Origin: Isoetes taiwanensis
Lineage: Eukaryota > Streptophyta > Lycopodiopsida > Isoetales > Isoetaceae
Assembly (NCBI GenBank): GCA_021234155.1
Contig: JAJEKV010000052.1
Coordinates: 5,988,925-6,052,924, forward strand
Reading direction: 5' to 3'
Length of the DNA stretch: 64,000 bases
The position numbers and the translations under genes are program-made. Shown piece by piece: positions 48,255-57,679 of the stretch. The notes below the pieces were generated by a model. That model searched no databases. It was given only the letters and a program-made list of their open reading frames with translations, and was not told the origin of the DNA. How positions within the stretch are numbered: the stretch's first letter is position 1; each line of letters begins with the position of its first letter.

Positions 48255-50507
48255 TGCTGCCACAATTTGGCAGCATAGAAGAGCAATTGACATTTCTCAT
48301 TGATGGCTAACAATTTGCTGGAAGTGTGCATATACCAAGTTTGCATCCTCAAGACAATTCAAGCAACCTCAAGTTGAAGAACCAAGCAAGGACTCTCATT
48401 TGAAGTATTGCAAAGAAGGATTGAAGGTCAAAATGTAGTGCAAGGTCAACATAAGGAAGCTCTATGGCAAGATCAAGATTGGAAGACCCCCTAAGAAGTA
48501 AGATATTCATTCAAGTTCTTTGGCATGATCTATACCTTGAGGAACTCCGTGACTCCAATTGCCTCCTTTTACTCACCATTACCCAAATCCAAAATGGCCT
48601 AACCTATCTCCTAGTCAAGAACAACACACACTCCATCACACACCCACTATTTCCCTAAATCCCTATTGGAATTGGCATATTAATAGGGCACACTCTCTCT
48701 CTAAAGCAAAAGGGAGGAAAAAAACACTCATTCCCATTACAAAGTCACTTGGGCAAAATTGGTCCAAGGATTATTAAGATTTCATGCCAAAAGTGCATAT
48801 AATTATGCCACATCACCATCCACCTCACCAAAAATGCCACCTCACCACACATGTATCTTCATTACAAAGTTACTTGGTCAATTTGGCTTAAGCATTATCA
48901 AGGTTGTATACCCAAAGTGCATATAATTGTGCCACATCACCATCCACCTCACCAAAAATGCCACCTCACCACACATGTCAGCTATCATTTTGTTTTCCAT
49001 CTCACACAAGTTGTTGACTAGGAGAAAAGATTTTTGCCATGTCACCATGCCATGTCATCATCTACCTCACCAAGAATTAGCCACCTCATCACACATCATA
49101 TTCCTTCTTTCACACATCATATTCCTTCTTTCATCTCACAAAATTTTGACTAGAGGAAAATTCTGCCAAATCACCACATGCCAAGTCATCCCATGCCACG
49201 TCACTTTTTGGTTGCTTACCCATACTCTACACTTACCACGTGTCAAAAGCTCCAAGATCATACCATCTAGAAAGAAAATATGGGAGAGCAATTATTCTTT
49301 ATGGACCCTTGGCCTAGGTATGATTTCATCCAATCCCCATGCGCCACGTTGTCCTGGGATTAATTTTCGAAGAAGGCCTGTGGGATATTGTTCCTCCGCG
49401 AAAAACCAAGGACCTAAAAGGTCGTGCCAAGATCCCACCTCTCCATGGACCTCGACCTGATAATCATGAGCCCCAACATCTCTTTTGTATCCTTATGCTT
49501 CAAGAAACCTCACAACACACATAAGCCAAAACCAAACAAACTCGATGCCAAGAATGTGCCGGAAATAAGGAAATAAAAGGGGAATACGCTCAAAACAACG
49601 CCGCTTTAAACTTCTGCTAAAATCACGTAAATTCGAGTTACTCCACGTACCGGATGTGAAAGTATTTAGCGAAGAATGGCCTGCCTTGCATGAAGTTTAT
49701 TTGAATTTGATGCAAAAACCTGATTGTTTACCTTCTTATGATTATTTTGATCCCATGCCCAAGACCGTGGAGCTTGGGAAATGATGTTTACCTTCTATGT
49801 GATAATCAAATGAGAGAAAATCTAACCTTGGTAAGTACTATTGTCATTTAACAGTTTGAATTCTTATTCCTTTATACTAAAAGTCCATAAAACACAGAAA
49901 ATAGAGATTACTGGCAACATCTGAATTAGTTTTCTTGCATCATAGGGTTACTATAGTTAGCAACATCCCAAAAAATTATTAAAACATGCCCCTAGAAACC
50001 ATTTGCCTGTTCATTCTTGAATCAAAAAACTGTATTAGCTGATAAACCACTTTTTCCCACAAAAATAGATGCAAATTGCTCTTGTGATGTGTATGCACTT
50101 AGTCTGCAGAGTCTTTAGAGGTTAAATCAGTTGCTAAAACAAGGAAAAAGGTTCGATCTCAAGATCTGGCAAAACAAGTTCTCGGGTTGGGATATTGACT
50201 TAAAATTGACTTGGTCAGTGAGCTCAATTCCATAAAGAAGCCTAAGGAATTTGCAAATAGACTTTGGTCTACAAATCAAGCATATTGTCTAGTAGCTTTG
50301 TGGATTGGATTTATTGAAAAACTCTCAAAGATTGTTCCAGGGCAAGTTTTTGTCGTGGATTGGTTTTTTTTCCCGCTTTAGGAAAACTGATTTATTTTGG
50401 GTTCTTGAGCATAGTATTTACGTAATTTTCATACGAGTGGTTGCCCATAGCAACCTGAGGTCCTATACCTTTGAGGTTGAGGGTTTTGTCCAGGAAAACC
50501 TTCAACA
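48255..50507 (+). repeat. Gypsy-2 5' LTR
   Basis: 2,253 bp. It contains an internal duplication (CACATCACCATCCACCTCAC units near 48811 and 48934) and two copies of a 21-bp unit (CACACATCATATTCCTTCTT) near 49090. The 3' LTR has three copies. Confidence 0.95.
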
Positions 50508-50510
50508 TTT

Positions 50511-50528
50511 TGGAGGTTCTACCGAGAT
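50511..50528 (+). promoter_or_regulatory. Gypsy-2 primer-binding site, tRNA-Gln-like
   Basis: TGGAGGTTCTACCGAGAT begins three bases after the LTR. From memory it matches the complement of the 3' end of plant cytosolic tRNA-Gln at 17 of 18 positions. The usual plant Gypsy primer is initiator Met. Confidence 0.5.
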
Positions 50529-50551
50529 CCCACCTGGATCTTGGGGAACTC

Positions 50552-52140
50552 ATGGCTCCTAGAAAGAATATTGAAGCAACTGAACAGGTACACACTGAAC
50601 CACCAGAGAATATAGGAATGTCTACAGTACAGAATGGATCTACTAGTCAAAGCAACACGGGTGTGCAATACTTTGAACTTAATATGCCTGTTCCTTTACC
50701 AACTTTTGATCCAAGTGTCAATGCTAACAATTTTCTCAAGAATTTTGAGGAGTACTATCTGGAGTACGGCCACAAGAAGGGAGGCAAGTTCTCAGAATTC
50801 AAGAAATGTTTCAAAAATGAAGAGGTAAGAGCTTGGCTGGATTATGTGATCAGCACAGGGGTAAGTACTTGGGAAGAAATTGAGAAGCAGTTCTTAGAAA
50901 GGTTTGGTAAAGCTATAGAACCACAAGATTTAGTTTTTGAATTACAGTCTTTCTGCATTAGACTTGGGGAAACTGTGCATCAATATGTAGAAAGATTTCA
51001 TGCTTATTTAATTAAATGCCAAGTCAATCAAGTTCCAAATCACACTTTGCATTTGGTAGCCTGTTTTATAAAGGGATTGAGCAGCAGACCCAGGGTTTAC
51101 AGGAAAATGTATAAGCTGCAAAAACAGGAAGGGTTTGATACTATACATAAAGCTTTTACTAAGGCTATTGAAATTGCAAACATGTTTTCTTATTTGCCTG
51201 ATGACTCACATATGTCAAATGACCCCTTCTTTCCAGATTATGAGCAAGAATATGGAGGCCCTAGCCCTATACCTGTATGTCGCTCAAAAGAAAAGAAAAA
51301 CCAAGGATGGAAGAGGTAAATGCCCCCGAATCCGATGTGAGAGCGTAGATCACCAAGGTTTCAAAGCCTTGCTTGAAGTTACTAGGCAATTACAAGAAAT
51401 GAAGACAACAAGACCAGAGAGGAAAACCTACCCTCCTTGTGCACATTGTTTTAGGGACACTCATTCTTCAGACTATTGTTGGTACAGGCCTTGTACTAAA
51501 TGTGGTAAGAGAGGACATTTTGGTAAGGAATGCCCATTTTGTGCTTTCTGCAAATCTGTTGGCCATTATGAAGACAGGTGTAGTGTGAAGGAATATTTTG
51601 CAAGACAGGAAGCATTGAAAAAGTCTGACTCAAACATGTCAAATAATCCTGCTCCAGAATCAAAACCTTCTTCAACAATAGGTTTGTTATTGATCCAAAG
51701 GACGCCAATTAGGTTTATGCAGGAAACAGAAGAGCAGGAGGAGATTATGGCAGTACATACAAGGGCTATGCAGAATACAAGGGAAGAGGAGGGTGTTCAA
51801 GGAACAATGGAACCAAAAATACTGAAGGAGAAACAAAGGGAAGACAATCAGGTTATACCTATTCCTCCTCATCAAAGGTTTGTAAGAAAAGAGAGAGAGG
51901 TAGATGAATTTGATTCATTAATGAAAAATGCAAAGGTGAGTGTAGACTTGCTTACTTTGTTACGAATTGCACCATCCAATAGGGAAAAAGTCTTAAGTCT
52001 AACCAAGGAAGATCATGTGAATTTGACACAAGAAGAACAGGTGGCTTTTACAAACCATATCAATGAACAAATGCTGGTACAAAATGAATATGATCCAGGG
52101 GCTTCACTTGTGCTGCAAAACTTGGCAAGCAAACTTTATC
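50552..52140 (+). pseudogene. Gypsy-2 gag with three zinc knuckles
   Basis: Starts MAPRKNIEATEQVHTEPPEN at 50552, 45 bp past the LTR. The gag domain includes WLDYVISTGVSTWEEIEKQF and LGETVHQYVERFHAYLIKCQ. Near 51280 a frameshift moves the reading to another frame, which carries CAHCFRDTHSSDYC, CTKCGKRGHFGKEC and CAFCKSVGHYEDRC, three consecutive CX2CX4HX4C knuckles (51430-51590). A long linker (VDEFDSLMKNAKVSVDLLTL) precedes protease. Gag would form the particle and bind RNA. Most plant Gypsy gags have one or two knuckles. A single frameshift separates the two halves. Confidence 0.9.
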
Positions 52141-52470
52141 TAAGGTATTGCTGGATGGAGGGTCTCCTTTGAATGTCATGCCTCATCACATAATGAAGTA
52201 TTGTGGCTTAGAACTAGATAAAAAAGCACCTATGGTACTTAAGTCCTTTTCCAACTCGAGAATTAATCCTATAGGAATCCTAAGCAATGTATTAATTGAT
52301 GTGGAGGGCATTATTGTTGCAGCTAACTTTGTTGTGGTAGCTTTTGAAGGTGTGGATGATAAAACAGATATATATGATTTACTCTTAGGGCGTGAGATGG
52401 CTTTCTGACGCTTGATGCAAGACCTATTTGATCCAAAGGAGAATGTACCATATCAGATGGCAAGAAAACT
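52141..52470 (+). pseudogene. Gypsy-2 aspartic protease
   Basis: VLLDGGSPLNVMP (about 52143) is the active-site loop. The DGGS variant in place of DSGA is characteristic of Tat/Ogre proteases. ILSNVLIDVEGI and DIYDLLLGREMA (flap and C-terminal LLGR motif) follow. After a frameshift near 52408 the sequence runs on as LMQDLFDPKENVPY and DGKKTVTLLNKLGEFESLNF into the RNase H. It cleaves the polyprotein. The catalytic Asp is present. Confidence 0.85.
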
Positions 52471-52476
52471 GTAACT

Positions 52477-53046
52477 TTGCTTAATAAGCTGGGAGAATTT
52501 GAATCCTTAAACTTTATTGAAGAAGACATGCTTACATCAAACCTTCTTGGTGAATATGAGTTGCCTCTTGCTGTTTCCAACATAAAGACAAAGTCATTGA
52601 CCAAGGTTAGCACTTCTTCACAAGAAAATTTTGCTTTCTTATGGTTTGATGGTGAAATATCCAAAAAATTAAACATAGCCTCTTCTGCTGCTATATTGAA
52701 AAATAAAGAAAATAAGTTGTTGGCTAAGGTAGGAAGGATTTATCCTAATACTACCTCGAATATGGCAGAATATAAAGCTATTATAGCAGGTCTTCAAGAA
52801 GCCAAACATATTGGTATAACTGACATAGTGATATTTGGAGATTCTCAATTAGTTTGCAGGCAAATTTTAGGGGAATATCAGGCCAAGCAAGAAGATATGA
52901 TAGCCCTCAGAGATCAAGCATTGACAGAGCTTACTGGTTTCAACAGCTGGGAACTCAACCATGTTGCTAGAGATCTCAATAGTGAAGCAGATAGAAGAAG
53001 AGGACTTGAAGCAGTTACATCCCATCCTGGTAATCAATGCAAGTGA
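52477..53046 (+). pseudogene. Gypsy-2 additional RNase H, archaeal-like, upstream of RT
   Basis: FAFLWFDGEISKKLNIASSA (first Asp), RIYPNTTSNMAEYKAIIAGL (Glu), IVIFGDSQLVCRQILGEYQA (second Asp) and WELNHVARDLNSEADRR (third Asp) contain the whole D-E-D-D set of type I RNase H in the usual spacing. The TNxAEY, GDSQLV and GEYxxK words are those of the archaeal-like RNase H reported in Tat elements. The domain would degrade RNA in RNA-DNA hybrids during reverse transcription. It is open for 189 codons. In Tat elements that I know of, this domain follows RT-RNase H. Here it sits between protease and RT, and no other copy is visible before integrase. Confidence 0.88.
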
Positions 53047-53081
53047 AGAAAAAAAGGTGAGTGAAGTGGGTAAAAGCATGC

Positions 53082-53375
53082 TAGGGTGTACCATCTAAAG
53101 TTCTTTTTAGGGAGTGCAAAACTACCCAAAAAAGTACCCAACATTGGGTATCGGGAACTTGCATAAATGTCTCAATAAACAATAAGTTTGAGAGTTGATT
53201 CATTAATTTTAGTCTCTAATAGTATTGTTATCCTCTGATACTATAGATTGAGATGTTATTGACCTTCAATTCAAAAGTTTTGAATTAATTTTAATGGGAA
53301 GAAAAAACAGAAAGTACCAGTTTTAAAAGTACCCAGTGAAGGTGCTTTTGAGGGTTCCAAAAGTGGTACACCATA
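53082..53375. mobile_element. MITE-like insertion between RNase H and RT of Gypsy-2
   Basis: About 294 bp with terminal inverted repeats TAGGGTGTACCA/TATGGTGTACCA. Both sides are flanked by GCATGC (53076-53081 and 53376-53381). Since that hexamer is a palindrome, the exact duplication length is ambiguous. Subterminal GGGTACTTTT/AAAAGTACCC motifs are also inverted. There is no coding content. Its removal rejoins GTGGGTAAAA with TTTCACCC of the pol linker. Confidence 0.8.
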
Positions 53376-53382
53376 GCATGCT

Positions 53383-54840
53383 TTCACCCAAGTAAAAATA
53401 GTAAAAGAAGGTCAAGAAAGAATTTTGTATCTTGGAGATCTATTCAGGAAGGAAGATGAACCTCAGGTAACTCAACTCTTTGATGAATGGAAAGATGTTT
53501 TTGCTTGGGATTATAAAGAACTGATAGGAGTGGACAGGAAAGTTTGTGAGTTTGAAATTAGGATCAAAGAAAATGAGAAGCATGTTATGCAGAAATTAAG
53601 GAGAATAAATGTTGCACTTTTGGAATTAATAAAGGAAGAGTTGTATAGAATGAAAGATGCTGGAGTTATAACAGAAATAATAAACCCTGAATGGTTGTCA
53701 TGTATTGTACCAGTTGAGAAAAAGAACAAGGCAATAAGGATATGCATAGATTATAGGGATCTAAATAAGGCTACTATTAAGGATTGCTATCCCTTACCCT
53801 TTTTGGAACAGGTTCTACATGCTGTGGCAGGTAAAGAAATATACTCCTTCCTAGATGGATTATCTGGTTTTAACCAAATCGGTATCAAAGAAGAGGATCA
53901 GCCTAAAACAGTATTCATCACACCTTGGGGGACATTTGCCATGAAAAGGATGCCCTTTGGACTCATGAATGCTCCAGCTACTTTCCAACGAGCCATGGAT
54001 ACTATATTTAAAGAAATGCCATCATATTTGTTCAGGGTTTTTATGGATGATTTATGCTTAGGTACATTTGATAAACACTTGGACTATTTGACTAAACTCT
54101 TTGCTATGTGCAGAAAAGGGGGGGTAAGTTTGAACCCTAAGAAATGCATGTTTCTATGTTCAAAAGGAGATTTGTTGGGGCATGAGATATCCACCAAGGG
54201 GCATTCAAGTGGTGAAAAGCAAGATAGAAGCACTAAAGAGGCTTACTCCACCAAAGACTATCAAACAGGTGAAAAGCTTTTTAGGTATGACAAGTTTTCT
54301 CAGAATGTATGTACCACATTTTTCCCATACAGTTAGCCCTATTACAAATCTGACAAAGATAGGGAAATTTACAAAGCAAGAGAGTAAGCACATTCGGGTT
54401 GAGTGGACTGAACCTTGTCAGGAAGCATTTGACAAGATAATTCAAGCTATCTGTGAGTCCACCCTGTTAAAACCTCCAGATCCTATGAAATCTTTCCAAG
54501 CTTACATTAGTATAACAAAAAAGGCTATAGGGGGTGGCTCTGTTACAAAGCAATATGGTTGTCATGTTTGCTAGTAAAGTTTGGTCACATACAGAAGTTA
54601 GGTACTCTAGGCTTGAAAAAAGTGCAGCTGCTCTTATATTCCTCATAGATAGACAAGGACACCTTTTTCAGAATAGTGAGGTACAAGTTCTAATGAACAA
54701 AATCCCTATGGCCTTGCTTTTGCAAAAAAACAACACAAAGTCAAGATCTACAAATGGGCATGCAAGGTGCACCTATAATATCAATGTAAAGGTGATTAAA
54801 ACCATTGAGGATCCCAAAGGCATATCTTCCCTACATTTTC
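53383..54840 (+). pseudogene. Gypsy-2 reverse transcriptase and degenerate RNase H
   Basis: RT: LGDLFRKEDEPQVTQLFDEW, VFAWDYKELIGVD, AGVITEIINPEWLSCIVPVE, IRICIDYRDLNKATIKDCYP, SFLDGLSGFNQI (catalytic Asp), MPFGLMNAPATFQRAMD and FRVFMDDLCLG (FMDD). Connection and RNase H, after a frameshift near 54195: IEALKRLTPPKTIKQVKSFL, GMTSFLRMYVPHF, QEAFDKIIQAI and FQAYISITKKAIGG. A further frameshift near 54530 leads to MVVMFASKVWSHTEVRYSRL, EKSAAALIFLIDRQGHLFQ. The position of the first RNase H Asp (usually SD or TD in the AYxxxSDxAxGxVL block) is Thr-Lys, so this RNase H appears catalytically dead. Confidence 0.9.
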
Positions 54841-54841
54841 T

Positions 54842-56200
54842 TTGAAACATGAGGACCAAGATGGTTTGGAAGAAGATGAAATTGATAGTGAAACTAACTT
54901 TCTGATCTCTTGTGTAGAAGAAGCAGATTGGCAAGAGGAAATAAAGAGGTACCTAGAATTTGGTGAACAACCACAAGGCTTGAGCACTAGCCAACAAAGG
55001 AGGTTCCAGGAGAAATGTAGTAAATTTAGGCTCATTAACAATGTTCTGTGCAGGGCAGACAAAGAAGGAGTATTGATGAGATGTGTCAGCAAGGAGGAAG
55101 CCAAATTGGTTATTAAAGCGTGTCATGATGGGATATGTGGGGAACATTATGCAGCAGATACTACAGCCAAGAAGATTTTAAGGTCTGGGTACTACTGGCC
55201 TTCTTTGTTTAAAGATTGTTATAATATGATCAAAAGTTGCCACAAGTGTCAAATATTTGGCAAGAGGATCCTGCAGCCAGCTCCCCTCACAGCTATTACA
55301 TCCCCAGGACCATTCCAGGTCTGGGGTCTAGACTTTATTGGCCCTATAGATCCACCTTCAGCTGCTCAACATGAATATGTGCTTGTTGCAACAGATTACT
55401 TCACAAAATGGGCTGAAGCAATGCCACTCAGGCAGGCTAATGCTATGACCACAGCAAGATTTCTGCATGAAAACATATGTGCAAGGTTTGGTATTCCTTT
55501 TTAGTTAATATCTGATAGAGGCAGCCAGTTCATCAATGAGGTCATTGCCACATTACTAGCCACATTGAAGATCAAACATGTTAAGAGTTCTGCTTATTAT
55601 CCCCAAGGCAATGGCCAAGCTGAGTCCACAAACAAAGTCCTTAAATCAATTCTGCAAAAGACCATAAGCATGTCCAAAAGAGACTGGCATGTTAAACTTC
55701 ATGATGCATTATGGGCCTATAGAACCACTATTAAAACAGCTACCAAGCATACACCTTTCAGCTTGGTTTATGGCATAGAATCCATTGTTCCAATAGAGCT
55801 TGAGCTGCCATCCTTGAGACTAGCACACAAAATAAATATGGAGATGGAGGAAGCCCTCAAAGATAGATTTGTCGGGGTTGATGCAACTAGAGGAACATAG
55901 GATTGAGGCCGAGAATGCAATATTATTGAAGAAAAGGTAAGGATATAGCTGCCTTTAAGGCAGCTCACAAATTGCAAGGTACTCTAAAAGAATGGTGAGT
56001 TGGTGTTAAAATGGAACAAGGCAAGGGAAAAAAGTGTCAAGCAAATTTGAAAAAATCTTTGGGAAGGGCCCTTTGAGGTGATTGGTGTAAAGGTGCAAAG
56101 ATTCCTATTGGTTAAGGTCAAGCGATTGATGGAGATGAACTGCCAATCCCATTAACATTTTGCATCTGAAAAGGTATTGGCAACAACATGTTGCCCTGTC
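54842..56200 (+). pseudogene. Gypsy-2 integrase
   Basis: 54842-55504 gives the zinc-binding domain (KACHDGICGEHYAADTTAKK, then YYWPSLFKDCYNMIKSCHKC) and the catalytic core with Asp in VWGLDFIGPIDPP and YVLVATDYFTKWAEAMPLRQ. An in-frame TAG at 55503 interrupts before LISDRGSQFIN (second Asp). YYPQGNGQAESTNKVLKSIL holds the catalytic Glu, then WAYRTTIKTATKHTPFSLVY and GIESIVPIELELPSLR. The C-terminal part (LMQLEEHRIEAENAILLKKR onward) is frameshifted and ends near 56200. No chromodomain is seen, as expected for Tat. Confidence 0.9.
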
Positions 56201-56222
56201 TCTCTTTGAGTAAGTTGAAATT

Positions 56223-56452
56223 TGTTAGAGCCTGAACTCTAAGCTTGCAAGAAGGATGAAAAACCCAACAATCCAAGCTCAATCTATCATATCAAAAGCA
56301 ATGCACAACACAAAGAATCATCATCTCCATAGCTAGATCAATGAAAATACTCTCCCCCAATACACCGTCTCCCTCTGTTCTTTTCTCTCTGCTCAGATAA
56401 TACAGTGATCATAATCCCCCCCGCACACCATAATGCATACGTGCAAATATCC
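56223..56452 (-). repeat. Gypsy-3 3' LTR, truncated
   Basis: 230 bp, nearly identical to 60031-60260 (differences at only about four positions), so the insertion is recent. Confidence 0.93.
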
Positions 56453-56780
56453 TGCAACAATATCCAACAAGGTGTCTATGAATGGTGTAGGAAAATGATC
56501 TCTTTTGGTAGCTTTGTTGAGATCCCTGTAATCAATGCATACTCAGATTGAGTTATTTGGCTTTCTCACTGGTACAATAGAACTGATCCAATCTGAATTT
56601 GGCACTGGGACAATAAATCCCGCGTCCAAAAGCTTCATGACTTCAACCTTTACTTGCTCCTCTATTGCTGGACTCATTCGCCTTTGAGCTTGTTGGACTG
56701 GGTTTTGATCCTTGTTTCAAATCAATGGTATGCACCACAACCCTCCGTGGAATGCCTTTCAAATCTTTGTAATTTCTTGC
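56453..56780 (-). pseudogene. Gypsy-3 reverse transcriptase, N-terminal stub
   Basis: Minus strand: VVVHTIDLKQGSKP, NPVQQAQRRMSPAIEEQVKV, EVMKLLDAGFIVPVPNSDWI, SSIVPVRKPNNSI, a stop in place of Arg, then VCIDYRDLNKATKRDHFPTP and FIDTLLDIVAG. It ends at the junction with LTR sequence before the first catalytic Asp. The MxKLLDAGxIxPxxxSxWxS order is that of Gypsy RT fingers. Confidence 0.9.
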
Positions 56781-57679
56781 CAAAACATCCCCTTTGAATT
56801 CTCTTAATAAAGATATCAAATCGCGTTCCTCCTCTTGAGTAAGATCTCCTCAATAGTAAAAAGCAATTCTTCTTGATTTCCTTGAGAAATATTGATGTTC
56901 TTGACTGAATGTGGTGACTGTAATGAAGGTGGTGAGAGTGGTGACGAGTGTGGTGAATGTGGTGATTGTGGTGAATGTGGTGATAGTGATGAATGTGGTG
57001 CGTGTGATGACTGTGGTGACTGTAATGGATGTGGTGGATGTGATGATTGTGATGAATTTGGTGCATGTGGTGACCGTAATGACCGGTGAATATGGACTCC
57101 ATCCATTTACCTCATCCTCTAGAATGTCGATGCCACCAAACCGCTTGTACTTGTATAGTGGGCTGATTTCTGTTTACCCCATCCATGCTTGATGTCAAAA
57201 TCAACATCCCTACTTGGTCTTGATCAATACCTTGCTGAAATAAAGTCTCACCAATGGGTCTTTGAATGGACTCCTCCTTCTTGTTTACAAGAGTCTCTTG
57301 TAACTCATCTTCACCAATACTTTCAAGTCTTTGGATATACTTATCTCAAGAACTTGTTGCTGTAAATGACATATTTCTGAATTTTGGGTACCTTTTAACC
57401 ACTTGTACAAAGTCTTATCTTCCCCGTCACCCACTTCCAAGACATGAAAACAACTAAGACCTTGCTGCCGGACACCATAGCATTCTCTTTGCTGATTTCT
57501 AACTGCGGGGCTGCTCAAAGAAGTATTGCAAAGAAAGGTACCTTTTGCTGATTTCAGAGGATGATCTATAGTAACCTTGTGTTCTCCTTTGAAAGATGTT
57601 CATTTCAAGGCTTCCTCCATGAAGTCTCAAATTGTAACGGCATCTAACCATGTAATGACTCAAGAACAAAGTATAAGTT
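56781..57679 (-). other. Gypsy-3 protease-RT linker with minisatellite
   Basis: Minus-strand continuation between protease and RT with no strong motif. 56905-57085 consists of GTGGTGAATGTGGTGATTGT-type repeats of about 9-12 bp (plus strand). These give His-rich or Cys/Asp/Gly-rich translations depending on frame, which I treat as low complexity. A related GTGGTGAGTGGTGACAAGT repeat occurs in the 5' LTR (60319-60382). Confidence 0.6.

Noticed and set aside
56722-57102. His-rich protein (possible metal-binding)
   Set aside because: Translation of the GTGGTGA minisatellite inside Gypsy-3. The other frames give equally biased products.
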